A DNA stretch of 64,000 nt from an uncultured Agathobacter sp. GTDB taxonomy: Bacteria; Bacillota; Clostridia; Lachnospirales; Lachnospiraceae. The notes under the pieces were generated by a model. That model had not been told where the DNA came from and did not search any database. It saw nothing but the letters and a program-made list of their open reading frames with translations. This document shows positions 9,311 through 18,659 of this stretch, piece after piece (position 1 is the stretch's first letter; every line of letters starts with the position of its first letter). The DNA is taken from NCBI GenBank assembly GCA_934359755.1, contig CAKRLV010000003.1:62001-126000 (forward strand), in the 5' to 3' direction. Position numbers and translations under genes: made by a program.

Positions 9311-10899
9311 TATTAGATGAGAATATTGAAGGGAAAATAATTAAAGCAAGACTTAACCGACAGAAGCTTTCTTTAAAATTTAGTATTCCAGCTGGATATA
9401 AATTGGATAAACTGATTTTGTATTACAGGACTAAGAAAGAATCAGATGAAGAATTCTATGAGTTTGAATGTACTGCTAATGGTGACTCGGGCAAATATAA
9501 GTCAATAATTGATTTTTCAACGATTAAGCTTAAGCCAAATTATTGGGATATAGCAGCCAGACTTGAAAGCGGTCAGTATATTAAGCTTGTGAATAGGAGT
9601 CTGTTTTTCTATTTTTACTACTGCAAATTATTTGGTGAAAATTCTTATGTATATGACGATGGAATGATACTTTTTCCTTATGTATCATCCTCGAGAGAGA
9701 TATCTATACAGTACAGGGTAAAAGGTGATTATGATGGAATTAAATTTAGATTTAAGGAAAGACTGGGGCTGGCCAGATTTGTCTTCACATATCCACTTTT
9801 AAAAAAGAAAAAGATAATGCTTGTGTTTGAGAAAGCATGTGCGATGGCTCAGGACAATGGCTATTATTTCTTTAAATACTGTATGGACAATAATATGGAA
9901 AAGGAACTTGGCTATAACATATATTATGTCATAGACAGGAATGCGCCGGATCGTGTCAAAATCGAAAAGTACTCGGACAATATAATAGATTTTATGAGTA
10001 CAAAGCATATGGCATATGCACTAGCTGCTGATTTGCTTGTCAGCACAGATGCAAGACAGCATATCTATCCTCAAAGAAGGAAGGGCAGTATACTTTTCCA
10101 CTTTGTCAAGCGCGCGAAGCTTGTATTTTTGCAGCATGGCGTGACAGCAATGAAGAAAGTAGATTTCTTCTATGGCAGGCAGGGGGGAGGCAGATGTGAA
10201 GCCTTTATTACCACAAGTGAGTATGAGCAGAAGATAATAGTTGATAATTTTGGATATACAGCAAAAGAGGCCCCAATTACTGGATTTGCCAGATGGGATG
10301 TATTAGAGGATAAGTCACAAAATAGCAGGGAAATCCTCATCATGCCGACCTGGAGAAGCTGGCTGGATGATGCCACGGATGAGATATTTATGGAGAGCGA
10401 CTATTATAAGCATTATACAAGGCTTTTGCAGTCACCAAAGCTTGAAAAGATGCTTGAAGAAGAGGATTTGTATCTTAACTTCTATCTCCACACCAAATTC
10501 CGTGATTATATAAGTAATTTCAATATACATGGCGATAGAATAAAACTAATGACATTCGGTGAGACACCGCTTAATGAACTTATGATGAGGTGCAAACTAC
10601 TGGTGACGGATTATTCATCAGTGGCATGGGATGTATTCTATCAGAAGAAGCCTGTTGTATTTTTTCAGTTTGACAGAGAAGAGTATCTTGACATACATGG
10701 AAGCTACATGGATTTTGAAACGGAATTATTTGGAAAAAATGTACTAGATATTGATGAACTTTGTGATACAATTACTATGCATGCTAGAAATGGCTTTAAG
10801 CTTTCTGAAAAATTGAAGAAGCGTCACAGCTATTACTATAAGTATGTAGATGATCAAAATAGCAAAAGAATCTGCGAATATATTAAAGAGGAATATTAA
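9307..10899 (+). CDS. CDP-glycerol/ribitol phosphotransferase-like protein, copy 2
   Basis: This 530-residue protein is a paralogue of the preceding one, with the same motif order: EKACAMAQDNGYYFFKYC, VFLQHGVTAMKKVDFFYG, ITGFARWDVLED, MPTWRSWLDD, NFYLHTKFRDY and LVTDYSSVAWDVFY. The start is a TTG at 9307 that overlaps the previous stop (TTGA); GGAG at 9293-9296 precedes it by 10 bases. No better in-frame start exists before the conserved region, so translation is probably coupled to the upstream gene. It is expected to transfer CDP-activated polyol phosphate at the cytoplasmic membrane face. Substrate and chain-length role are unknown. Confidence 0.9.
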   Translation: MILDENIEGKIIKARLNRQKLSLKFSIPAGYKLDKLILYYRTKKESDEEFYEFECTANGDSGKYKSIIDFSTIKLKPNYWDIAARLESGQYIKLVNRSLFFYFYYCKLFGENSYVYDDGMILFPYVSSSREISIQYRVKGDYDGIKFRFKERLGLARFVFTYPLLKKKKIMLVFEKACAMAQDNGYYFFKYCMDNNMEKELGYNIYYVIDRNAPDRVKIEKYSDNIIDFMSTKHMAYALAADLLVSTDARQHIYPQRRKGSILFHFVKRAKLVFLQHGVTAMKKVDFFYGRQGGGRCEAFITTSEYEQKIIVDNFGYTAKEAPITGFARWDVLEDKSQNSREILIMPTWRSWLDDATDEIFMESDYYKHYTRLLQSPKLEKMLEEEDLYLNFYLHTKFRDYISNFNIHGDRIKLMTFGETPLNELMMRCKLLVTDYSSVAWDVFYQKKPVVFFQFDREEYLDIHGSYMDFETELFGKNVLDIDELCDTITMHARNGFKLSEKLKKRHSYYYKYVDDQNSKRICEYIKEEY

Positions 10900-12803
10900 T
10901 GAGTAAATTAAAAGTAAAATTTGATGGAACTATTCTTACCATCGACAACCAGAAGAAAAAACCGAATGAGAAAGACTTTTTTGAGGTTGATATCAATATA
11001 ATGGATATCGATTCTGATTATAATTCGAGAGTAGTCAGCTACAATTCTAAGGAATGGAACAAAATCTTTATATGGGAGCCGTTAGACGAGGAGGGCAATA
11101 TTTATCTGCTGGTATATACAAAAAATGGCGTTGTAAGGTACTCAAAGGGACGTCCTGAATTTATCCTTAAGAAGCTCATAAAGATGCAGCACCATGTAAC
11201 TAAAGTCAAGATGACAAAGAAAGGATTGAAGGTTAAGCTTTTTGCCAACATCTGTTCAATGTACCCACAGATAGAATATGAGGATGTGGCAATCGGACTT
11301 TCTGATATTGCCCAGGTAAGCTGCAATATTCCACAAATACTCGGCGAAAAGCTTGGACTCTTTTCAAAATTTAAACCCAAATATCACAAGTCAGTGTTCA
11401 TACCTATGGAGAACATATTGGAGGACCCTGATATAAATAATATCTTGCAGGTGAGATTTAAGACAATGGGAATCCAGATGGGATTCGGAATTGCAAAGAA
11501 GAGATTCCGTGTACCAATGGCAAAAGATTACTTCGCACCACTTGATAGGATATTTTTCAAGGATAAGAATATCGTACTTATTCTAAGAAGAAATAACAGA
11601 GGTGTCCTCACGCTTGTAAAACGATTTATCGATCCATACGAGCTTACCGGCACATACAAGTTCTGGGAGAGCAAGCCGGTCTCAGGATTTTTATATCATC
11701 TTGGACACTTTATGATTAAACACAGTAAGAAAAAAGTAAATCTTTATTTTGAAAAAGAAACCGCAAAGGCAGAGGAGGGCGCATTTAATGTATTTGAGCT
11801 TACCTTGAAGGAAAAGACTTCAGACAATTATTTTATAATTGATCCTGCAAGCGAGGACTATCAGAGAATAAAAGACACAGCGAATGTCATCGCAAAGTAC
11901 TCACCTAAGTATTACTGGCTGCTATATCGTGCCAATGCAATTATATCTACAGAAGCAGCATCGCACCTTAATATACTAAGAAGTGCAAACCGGTATCTGA
12001 GACTAAAGATGGTAGAGTATAAATTTATATTCTTACAGCATGGTGTTACATTTATGAAGAGACACGAGAAAGCATCTGCTTTTGTTGTGAACAGAGAAGC
12101 TCATCCGGATTATATATTTGTTGGCAGTGAAAAAGAACAGGATATCGTGGCAGAAATGCTTAAGATGACTGAAAATAGAATACTTATAACAGGACTTCCA
12201 ATTTTCTCAACTATTGAATATAAGCATATTGAACAGAGTTCAGAAGACTATGTTACTATCATGCTTACATTCAAGCCATACGAAGAGACACTTGATGATT
12301 TCCAGAATTCGAGATACTACAAAGCAATTATTGATCTGTATAACATAGCAAAGAAATACGTGACGGAGGATAAGATTCTTATAGTAGCTCATCCAAGAAT
12401 CCAGTATCTTCTTGAGACTACAGATTTAAAGGACCGCATGTGGCATAAGCCGGTAAGCGATGTCTTAGCAATCACAAAGCTTATGGTAACAGATTATTCT
12501 TCGGTTGCTTATAATAGTTTTTATCAGGGTTCAGGTGTAATTTATTACCAGGAAGATCTCGCAGAGTACGAACTTGCATGTGGACAGCTCATTCCAACTG
12601 ATGAGGAATACATAGGACACAGAGCATTTTCATTAGATGATTTTGACAAGATTATGAATGATGTAACAGAGGATGGACATATCATCATGTCTAAAGCAAG
12701 AACTAAGGAACAGGAAGCAAATTACGCACAGATAAACCAATTCTCAGATGGCAAAAACGCCGAGAGAATATATGACGAATTAGTAAAACACGAACTGATA
12801 TAA
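10899..12803 (+). CDS. Divergent CDP-glycerol/ribitol phosphotransferase-like protein, copy 3
   Basis: At 634 residues this is the longest and most divergent member of the trio. The first roughly 290 residues are an enlarged N-terminal region of unknown function. Downstream are EKETAKAEEGAFNVF, FLQHGVTFMKRH, LITGLPIFSTIEY, MLTFKPYEETLDDF, IVAHPRIQYL and LMVTDYSSVAYNSFYQG. The HGVT and TDYSS motifs are kept, but the GFARWD and PTWR motifs of its neighbours read GLPIFST and LTFKPYE, so arginines usually present at those positions are missing. The ATG overlaps the preceding stop by one base. It may use another donor or acceptor, or act as a non-catalytic partner. The family call is firm; activity is uncertain. 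Confidence 0.82.
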   Translation: MSKLKVKFDGTILTIDNQKKKPNEKDFFEVDINIMDIDSDYNSRVVSYNSKEWNKIFIWEPLDEEGNIYLLVYTKNGVVRYSKGRPEFILKKLIKMQHHVTKVKMTKKGLKVKLFANICSMYPQIEYEDVAIGLSDIAQVSCNIPQILGEKLGLFSKFKPKYHKSVFIPMENILEDPDINNILQVRFKTMGIQMGFGIAKKRFRVPMAKDYFAPLDRIFFKDKNIVLILRRNNRGVLTLVKRFIDPYELTGTYKFWESKPVSGFLYHLGHFMIKHSKKKVNLYFEKETAKAEEGAFNVFELTLKEKTSDNYFIIDPASEDYQRIKDTANVIAKYSPKYYWLLYRANAIISTEAASHLNILRSANRYLRLKMVEYKFIFLQHGVTFMKRHEKASAFVVNREAHPDYIFVGSEKEQDIVAEMLKMTENRILITGLPIFSTIEYKHIEQSSEDYVTIMLTFKPYEETLDDFQNSRYYKAIIDLYNIAKKYVTEDKILIVAHPRIQYLLETTDLKDRMWHKPVSDVLAITKLMVTDYSSVAYNSFYQGSGVIYYQEDLAEYELACGQLIPTDEEYIGHRAFSLDDFDKIMNDVTEDGHIIMSKARTKEQEANYAQINQFSDGKNAERIYDELVKHELI

Positions 12804-12824
12804 TAATTCTAAAGAGAGGTAGCG

Positions 12825-14045
12825 ATGGGTTTTTTACAAAAAAAGAATATTTTTATGCTTAAAATAGAAGACAGAAAACTCCTCTCTGCTTTTGTATTTA
12901 TGGCAGTTCTTCTTGTGTACACAGTGTCTATGATGATGACCAATGCAAATGTCTATCAGGATATTGATGTACTGCGTCATCTTCTAGTCAGAATCGGCTG
13001 GGGGTGCGTCATAGTAGCTGCACTTAATATAATATTTTTGCAGGATTATTCTATTGGTGAAATGATTGCAATAGTACTTTTGTCTGTGTTATTATATATA
13101 TCGTATAAGAACAGTGGAAATCGTTACTTATGCCAGTCATTTATAATTGCAGTCTCTGCAAGGGATACGAACTGGAGGCAGGCACTTCATCTGTCGCTTT
13201 GGACGCATGTTGCCATGCTTGCAATTTATAAGCTGATGGAAATGCTTGGAATAGGCACAGTACATATTTTTAACAGAGCTGATGGAACACCGAGGTATAT
13301 GATGGGAACTGCATCGCCTAATGTTCTTGGAGGCTATTGTCTTGTAATTGTTTTAATCTGGATAGCACTCAGGTTTAAAAAATGGAGATGGTTCGATTAT
13401 CTTGGATGTGCAGCAATAGGTGCTTTTGTATGGGTATATCCAAATTCCAAGACGTCAGTACTTTTAATAGGTCTTGCGCTGGTGATTACACTGTTTTTTA
13501 AGTTATTTGGCAAAAAGATAATTGATCTGGATATAATCAGACTGCTATTAATCGGATTGTATCCATTTTGCGCATTCTTTACATTTATAATAAGTTATAA
13601 GTACGATCCAGAGAATAGGATAAGCCAGTTACTCGATAGATTTCTGAATCTAAGAGTAAGCTATGGAAAATTCTTTCTGGATCAATATCCTCACACATGG
13701 TGGGGACAGAGGATACAGATGGTCTCAAATATTCAGGCGGAACAGACAGGACAGCAGATGATATGGCTTGACAGCATTTACCTTCGCCTGTATATATCCA
13801 TGGGAATCATTGCAACAATCATAGCAATTGTGCTATGGTGCATGACCGTATGGTATGCCCTTAAGATGCGCGACTTCGGTATACTTACAGGAGTAATAGT
13901 CATGGCAATATATGGAATCTCAGCAGCATCAGTTACATATATTCACTGGAATGTATTTCTGATAGTATTGGGGTATATTAGGGGAACATCTAGGACAAGG
14001 AGTTACAAAGTTTATGAAAGAACAAAAAACAAATGGGAGAGTTAG
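12825..14045 (+). CDS. O-antigen polymerase/ligase-like membrane protein
   Basis: This is a 406-residue integral membrane protein with about ten hydrophobic segments spread over the whole length, starting near residue 20 after a short basic N-terminus. A larger hydrophilic stretch at about residues 265-310 sits between the later helices, the position of the catalytic external loop in Wzy- and WaaL-like enzymes. The segment YPNSKTSVLLIGLALVI is reminiscent of the conserved region before that loop. It would polymerise repeat units or ligate a finished chain at the outer membrane face. It lies within the transferase operon, and its last 32 bases overlap the next gene. A second protein of this type is at 18660. 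Assignment is by topology and context. Confidence 0.7.
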   Translation: MGFLQKKNIFMLKIEDRKLLSAFVFMAVLLVYTVSMMMTNANVYQDIDVLRHLLVRIGWGCVIVAALNIIFLQDYSIGEMIAIVLLSVLLYISYKNSGNRYLCQSFIIAVSARDTNWRQALHLSLWTHVAMLAIYKLMEMLGIGTVHIFNRADGTPRYMMGTASPNVLGGYCLVIVLIWIALRFKKWRWFDYLGCAAIGAFVWVYPNSKTSVLLIGLALVITLFFKLFGKKIIDLDIIRLLLIGLYPFCAFFTFIISYKYDPENRISQLLDRFLNLRVSYGKFFLDQYPHTWWGQRIQMVSNIQAEQTGQQMIWLDSIYLRLYISMGIIATIIAIVLWCMTVWYALKMRDFGILTGVIVMAIYGISAASVTYIHWNVFLIVLGYIRGTSRTRSYKVYERTKNKWES

Positions 14046-15096
14046 ATATCTTGACGCAGCCAAGGGACTTGGTCTTTATCTGGTAATGTTTGGGCACATT
14101 TCCACGATAGGCAACAACGCAATAGATACATGGTCAAGGACATTTAAGCTGGCTATTTTTTTCATAATTTCAGGCTGGCTTATCGCATATAAAGGTAATT
14201 TTGAAAATGTGCAGGTTGTTCCATTCATAAAGAAAAAAGCGAGAGGACTTATGATACCATATTTCTGGTTCAGTATAATTGCGATTCTTTATCAGGCATT
14301 TTTTCTCAGAATGAAATGTATATTAATGCCTAAATACAAAAAGCTTGTTTGGGACACTATTTATCAGGCAATATCATGCCGCGGAATCAGCGCATTGTGG
14401 TTTCTGCCTGCACTTTTTATTGGTGAAGTATTGTTTGTACTTTTACTAAGAAAAAAAGGATGGATGAGAAAGCTTATAGTTGCAGTTATTTCAATTGCAA
14501 TTGCACTTCTTCTTAGCAGAAGCTTTCCGGTTTTAAAGGGAAGACTTTCAGAAGATGCATATATGTATGTAAGCTATCCGTTACTTGCTATATCCAAGGG
14601 CATAACAGGATTTTTCTTTATGATACTTGGATATGGAGGATATAAGGCACTTTGCCTTGTTAAAAATAGTAATATCCGTCTGGCTATAGGAGTGGCTGCG
14701 ACGATATTAAATATAATAATGCTTCAAAATATAAGAGGCACAGTAGATTTTAACAATATGAAGTTTGGTGCAGTACCAATGCTTTGGTTTGCCTGCGCTA
14801 CACTAGGGTCATTTGGTGCGATTCTGGTATTGGAATATTTCGAGAGATTTTTCTCATATCCACTGCTTGGCTGGGGAGGAAACAATTCGCTGATTATCAT
14901 GGCAACCCATACGACTCTTGGTTTTAGAACTTTACTTGTTAAAGGCTGGACAGCTATGGCTGGTATGCCAAATTATATTGGTCTGCATTTTTATGTTGAG
15001 AGTTTTGTTATATTTTTTGAACTATTACTGATTGAATATGCAATAGTCGAGTTAGTTAATAAGAAGGCAAAATTTTTAACAGGTAGTTCTAAATAG
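14014..15096 (+). CDS. Acyltransferase family 3 membrane protein (probable glycopolymer O-acetyltransferase)
   Basis: The protein has 360 residues and about ten transmembrane helices. The N-terminus reads RYLDAAKGLGLYLVMFGH, with the conserved RxxD and the helix-1 His that marks the acyltransferase 3 (OafA/NodX-like) family. FFIISGWLIAYKG is the second family block. Such proteins use a cytoplasmic acyl donor to acetylate sugars on the outer side. The frame overlaps the previous gene by 32 bases, which implies tight coupling. By position it probably O-acetylates the polymer made by this operon. The two SGNH-type proteins about 6 kb downstream could act on those acetyl groups (inference). Confidence 0.87.
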   Translation: MKEQKTNGRVRYLDAAKGLGLYLVMFGHISTIGNNAIDTWSRTFKLAIFFIISGWLIAYKGNFENVQVVPFIKKKARGLMIPYFWFSIIAILYQAFFLRMKCILMPKYKKLVWDTIYQAISCRGISALWFLPALFIGEVLFVLLLRKKGWMRKLIVAVISIAIALLLSRSFPVLKGRLSEDAYMYVSYPLLAISKGITGFFFMILGYGGYKALCLVKNSNIRLAIGVAATILNIIMLQNIRGTVDFNNMKFGAVPMLWFACATLGSFGAILVLEYFERFFSYPLLGWGGNNSLIIMATHTTLGFRTLLVKGWTAMAGMPNYIGLHFYVESFVIFFELLLIEYAIVELVNKKAKFLTGSSK

Positions 15097-15106
15097 GAGG
15101 AAGAAT

Positions 15107-17653
15107 ATGAACAAAAAAGCAATGGCAATGTTAATCCTTGCTACAGCATTGGCAGGGGGAACTATGTCAGTACAGGCAGCACCACTTAAGACGGTTAAGA
15201 CAGTGGACAGCACAAATGCCTATACTGCGGGTAATGTAACTAAGATTGAGAATGTGGAGACAGCAGCACAGCTTACAGATGCGCTTAAAGCAGCATATAA
15301 TGGCGCAACAGTTGAGATTGTACTAAAGGCCGGCGCAACAATTGAAATCGTGGGAGAGCAGACAATATACTCCAATGTTACAATCAACTTAAACGGTGGA
15401 ACAATTAAGGCAACTGATGCTTCCAAGGAAACTGTTTTATATGTGAAGGCTGATTCACAAAATGTTGCTATTTATGGTGGAAATATTATAGCATCAGGAA
15501 ATGCGCATGCAATATACACAAAGACTGCATCTGGACTTAGTATCCATGACCTTAATATGTCAGGATATTCAGAGGATGGATTATATGCCGTGGATTCAAC
15601 ACTTGGTGATCTGACAAATATCGCATGTACAGGTGGAAATGGCGGAATTTACCTTAGTGGTTCACCAGCGGGAAACATTTCGGGATGTACATTTAACAAT
15701 AATGCCATATATGGACTTCGCGTAAATGGATGTACAGTAGGTAATATCTCAGGCAACAGCATCACTGGTGTAAAGACATCTACACAGGGATTTTACATTA
15801 CTGATGATGCACTTACAGGAACAATCACAGGTAATGCAATAAGCAACTGTTATATTGCACTTTATCCTAGAAGCTCTACAATGGGTGAGATAAGTGGCAA
15901 TACATTTACAAACAACGGGGATGCTATCTATGTTGCAACTTCATCAGTTGTAAATGGAAATATCTCAGGCAATACAATCGATACATTTGACGAGGTTGCT
16001 ATCCAGCTTTATACACAGTGTACTGTAAACGGAAGTATTACAGGCAATGTAATCAGAAATGGTAGCGGTACAGGAATTCTTCTTACCGGTCCAACAGAGG
16101 ACAAAGGTGGAGATACAACAACAGGAAGTGTTGTAACAGGTAATATTGATTCTAACAGCATTACAAATTGTACAGGTGATGGAATTGGTGTATACCATGC
16201 ATCATACTGTCAGGCAATCACAGGCAATGTACTTGATACGATTGGTGGTAACCACAATGGAAATGAAGGAGACTATGGTATAATCGTAGACTCTATGATG
16301 AAAGCAAAGACATACTGCTCTGAGATTTCAAACAACACAATTTCAAATGTCACATATGCAGGTATTGCAGTTTACTCTGGTCCATCTGCAAGCACTAGCA
16401 AGATTTATCAGGATACAGCTTATGTAACAGGAGATATCTACAACAACACTCTTACTAACTGCGGATGCTACAATGCCAGTAAAGACTGGAAAGAGGAGAT
16501 AGCAAAAGGCTGGAAGAAGGGATGTCTTTCAGGTATTTATATAGATACCCACGCAAGAGTTTATGGAGACATTCACAACAACGTAGTAAATAAGACAAAC
16601 GAGCATGGTATTTATATCCATCTTATGTCATATGTAAACAATATCTATTCAAACACAGTTACAGATACAAAAGAGGCTGGAATTGAAGTTTATCGTTCAA
16701 CAGTCATCGGTGATATTTATGAGAATACATTAACTAACTCAGGAACATTTGGTATGGCTATCATCAAGTATTCAAATATCAAGGGTAAAGTAAGAAACAA
16801 CCTTATTGATAAGGGACCTTCAGGCGGAATATATGTAGATGCCAGCAAGGTAAAAAATATTTCAGCAAACACTATCAAGGGTGTAAAGGCAAGCGGAATT
16901 GGTGTGGCAGACAGCTCTACAACAGGCACTGTAGAATCCAATAGTGTTACGATGAATGACCAGGGCAAGGGAATTGGTATTCAGGTATCATGGAACAGTA
17001 TCATCAAGAATGTACTTAACAACAACGTTGCGGGCAAGATGGCATACGGAATTAAATATGACGCTGTTCTTGCAGAGTCAGTAGTAAGTGGCAATAAGAT
17101 TACTACAAAGAATCCAACAAGAAAGCTTTTCAGCCCAATTTATGTAACAGGAAGTAAGTCAAAGAATATTGACATCAAAGATAATAATATTGCAGGAAAT
17201 AAGTCAAACTATGGTATCAGACTTATGACTGGTAAAGCTAATATTACAGGCAATACTATTACAAAATCTACATATCCAATTTATATAGTAAAGAATAAAT
17301 TTGATGTTACAGTTGGAAACAACACAATAAAATCAAATAAGACAAACGCAATCAAGACTACTAAGAATAAATATACACTTGGTTCAATGAAGCTTCTTTC
17401 AGCAAAGGCTGGTTCAAAGTCAGCTACACTTAAATGGAAGAAGAATAAGAGTTTTGTAAGTTATGTTATTTTCCAGTCAACAGACAAAAACGGCACATAT
17501 AAGAAGGTCGGAACATCTAAGACAGAAAGCTTCGTAGCAAAGAAACTCAAAAAAGGAAGTACATACTATTTTAAGATTTGCGGAGTAAGAAAAGATGGTA
17601 AAATTTCTGTTTATACAGGTTTAAGTACTGCTAAAAAAGTAAAAGCAAGATAA
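15107..17653 (+). CDS. Secreted right-handed beta-helix protein with C-terminal FnIII-like domain
   Basis: The protein has 848 residues. The signal peptide ends at about residue 25 (SVQA then AP). Residues about 50-760 are beta-helix rungs with recurring ISGNTF, ITGNAI, ISNNTI and IYNNTL motifs at roughly regular spacing. The last 90 residues are an FnIII-like domain (SATLKWKKNKSFVSYVIF, then GSTYYFKICGV). It parallels the protein at 1271 in architecture but lacks its long Lys/Ser tail. The start has AGGAGG nearby at 15096-15101. The gene closes the polymer-synthesis operon. A role in modifying, cleaving or binding the polymer outside the cell is likely but unproven. Confidence 0.85.
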   Translation: MNKKAMAMLILATALAGGTMSVQAAPLKTVKTVDSTNAYTAGNVTKIENVETAAQLTDALKAAYNGATVEIVLKAGATIEIVGEQTIYSNVTINLNGGTIKATDASKETVLYVKADSQNVAIYGGNIIASGNAHAIYTKTASGLSIHDLNMSGYSEDGLYAVDSTLGDLTNIACTGGNGGIYLSGSPAGNISGCTFNNNAIYGLRVNGCTVGNISGNSITGVKTSTQGFYITDDALTGTITGNAISNCYIALYPRSSTMGEISGNTFTNNGDAIYVATSSVVNGNISGNTIDTFDEVAIQLYTQCTVNGSITGNVIRNGSGTGILLTGPTEDKGGDTTTGSVVTGNIDSNSITNCTGDGIGVYHASYCQAITGNVLDTIGGNHNGNEGDYGIIVDSMMKAKTYCSEISNNTISNVTYAGIAVYSGPSASTSKIYQDTAYVTGDIYNNTLTNCGCYNASKDWKEEIAKGWKKGCLSGIYIDTHARVYGDIHNNVVNKTNEHGIYIHLMSYVNNIYSNTVTDTKEAGIEVYRSTVIGDIYENTLTNSGTFGMAIIKYSNIKGKVRNNLIDKGPSGGIYVDASKVKNISANTIKGVKASGIGVADSSTTGTVESNSVTMNDQGKGIGIQVSWNSIIKNVLNNNVAGKMAYGIKYDAVLAESVVSGNKITTKNPTRKLFSPIYVTGSKSKNIDIKDNNIAGNKSNYGIRLMTGKANITGNTITKSTYPIYIVKNKFDVTVGNNTIKSNKTNAIKTTKNKYTLGSMKLLSAKAGSKSATLKWKKNKSFVSYVIFQSTDKNGTYKKVGTSKTESFVAKKLKKGSTYYFKICGVRKDGKISVYTGLSTAKKVKAR

Positions 17654-17686
17654 ATATAAAAAATCCTTAATTTTTGTTTAAGATAC

Positions 17687-17730
17687 TTGATTAGAAACTA
17701 CAATTGGTATATATTAGTATGCGTAGTTTC
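17687..17730 (+). promoter_or_regulatory. Probable promoter with overlapping inverted repeat
   Basis: TTGATT (17687-17692), a 17-base spacer and TATATT (17710-17715) form a sigma-A-like promoter ahead of the gene at 17774. An 8-base inverted repeat, GAAACTAC at 17694-17701 and GTAGTTTC at 17723-17730, brackets the -10 region. It could be an operator or a weak hairpin. Confidence 0.5.
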
Positions 17731-17773
17731 CAAACAATAACAAAAGGGAAACAGAAAGAAAGGAGTACTTGAA

Positions 17774-18556
17774 ATGACAGAAGTAACAACAAACATCAAA
17801 AACGCAAGCTTAAAGCGTGTACTCGCATGGTGTCTTGCAATCTGCATGTGCCTTACATTAGTACAGGTAAATGTATTAGCCAGCAACACAAATAATGCTG
17901 CTGCAGCTACAGCTACAGATCCTAATGCAACAGATGCAAATGCACACACACATCAGTACAAAGTTAAGTATGTTAAAGCAACAGCTACAAAGAATGGTTC
18001 AATCACAAAGACTTGTAAGAAATGTGGCAAGGTTGTAAAGACAAAGCTTTACAAGGCATCTAAGATTACTCTTGCAAAGACTTCATACACTTACACAGGA
18101 AAGGCCATTAAGCCAGTTGTAACTGTAAAAGACAGCAAAGGAAAGAAAATCTCAGCTGGAAATTACACAGTAACATACAAGAACAACAAGAAGATTGGAA
18201 CTGCTACTGTAACAATTAAATTCAAGGGTAACAGATACAAAGGAACAGTTAAGAAGAGCTTCAGAATTGTACCAGCAGCTAGAAAAATCACAAAGCTTAC
18301 AGCTAACAAGAAAGGTTTCACAGTTAAGTGGGCAAGAAATGCTTCAGTAACAGGATACCAGATTCGTTATGCTACAAACAGCAAGCTTTCAGGTGCTAAG
18401 ACTGTAACAGTTAAGGGTTACAAGACATTAACAAAGAAGATTGCTAAGCTTTCTGGCAAGAAGACATATTATGTACAGGTTCGTACATACAAGAAAGTAA
18501 ACGGAAAGAACTATGCATCTGCATGGTCTAAGACAGCAAAAGTTAAGACAAAATAA
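17774..18556 (+). CDS. Small basic secreted protein with Cys-pair motif, beta-sandwich and FnIII-like domains
   Basis: The protein has 260 residues. A long signal peptide runs to about residue 36 (LVQVNVLA then SN). After a short Ala/Thr-rich segment comes a region with KTCKKCGKVVKTK, a CxxC pair. A bacterial Ig-like module follows (about 100-170, with TYTGKAIKPVVTVKD and SAGNYTVTYKNNKKIGTATV). The C-terminal 85 residues are an FnIII-like domain (FTVKWARNASVTGYQIRYA, then YYVQVRTYKKVNGK). The mature protein is very rich in Lys and Thr. AAGGAG precedes the ATG by a normal gap. It has its own promoter and terminator, so it is a single-gene unit and probably well expressed. It may be a soluble or wall-bound structural protein. 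No enzymatic function is visible. Confidence 0.82.
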   Translation: MTEVTTNIKNASLKRVLAWCLAICMCLTLVQVNVLASNTNNAAAATATDPNATDANAHTHQYKVKYVKATATKNGSITKTCKKCGKVVKTKLYKASKITLAKTSYTYTGKAIKPVVTVKDSKGKKISAGNYTVTYKNNKKIGTATVTIKFKGNRYKGTVKKSFRIVPAARKITKLTANKKGFTVKWARNASVTGYQIRYATNSKLSGAKTVTVKGYKTLTKKIAKLSGKKTYYVQVRTYKKVNGKNYASAWSKTAKVKTK

Positions 18557-18578
18557 TAATATTTTTTCTATACTTTAT

Positions 18579-18605
18579 GACCAGCCCGATGGGCTGGTCA
18601 TTTTT
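18579..18605 (+). terminator. Intrinsic terminator
   Basis: A perfect 9-base stem, GACCAGCCC / GGGCTGGTC, with loop GAT is followed by ATTTTT. It ends the single-gene unit at 17774. Confidence 0.92.
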
Positions 18606-18623
18606 AAATACAGGATATTAATA

Positions 18624-18652
18624 TTGATACAAATAACATTTTTGAGTAAAAT
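18624..18652 (+). promoter_or_regulatory. Sigma-A promoter giving a possibly leaderless transcript
   Basis: TTGATA (18624-18629), a 17-base spacer and TAAAAT (18647-18652). The expected start of transcription, about 7 bases past the -10, falls at or next to the ATG at 18660, which has no Shine-Dalgarno sequence. Confidence 0.55.
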
Positions 18653-18659
18653 AGAAATT

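Noticed and set aside
18513..18659. Upstream extension of the O-antigen-ligase-like protein
   Set aside because: The extension would overlap the previous gene, read through a perfect terminator hairpin and contain a good promoter; the extra residues look non-coding.
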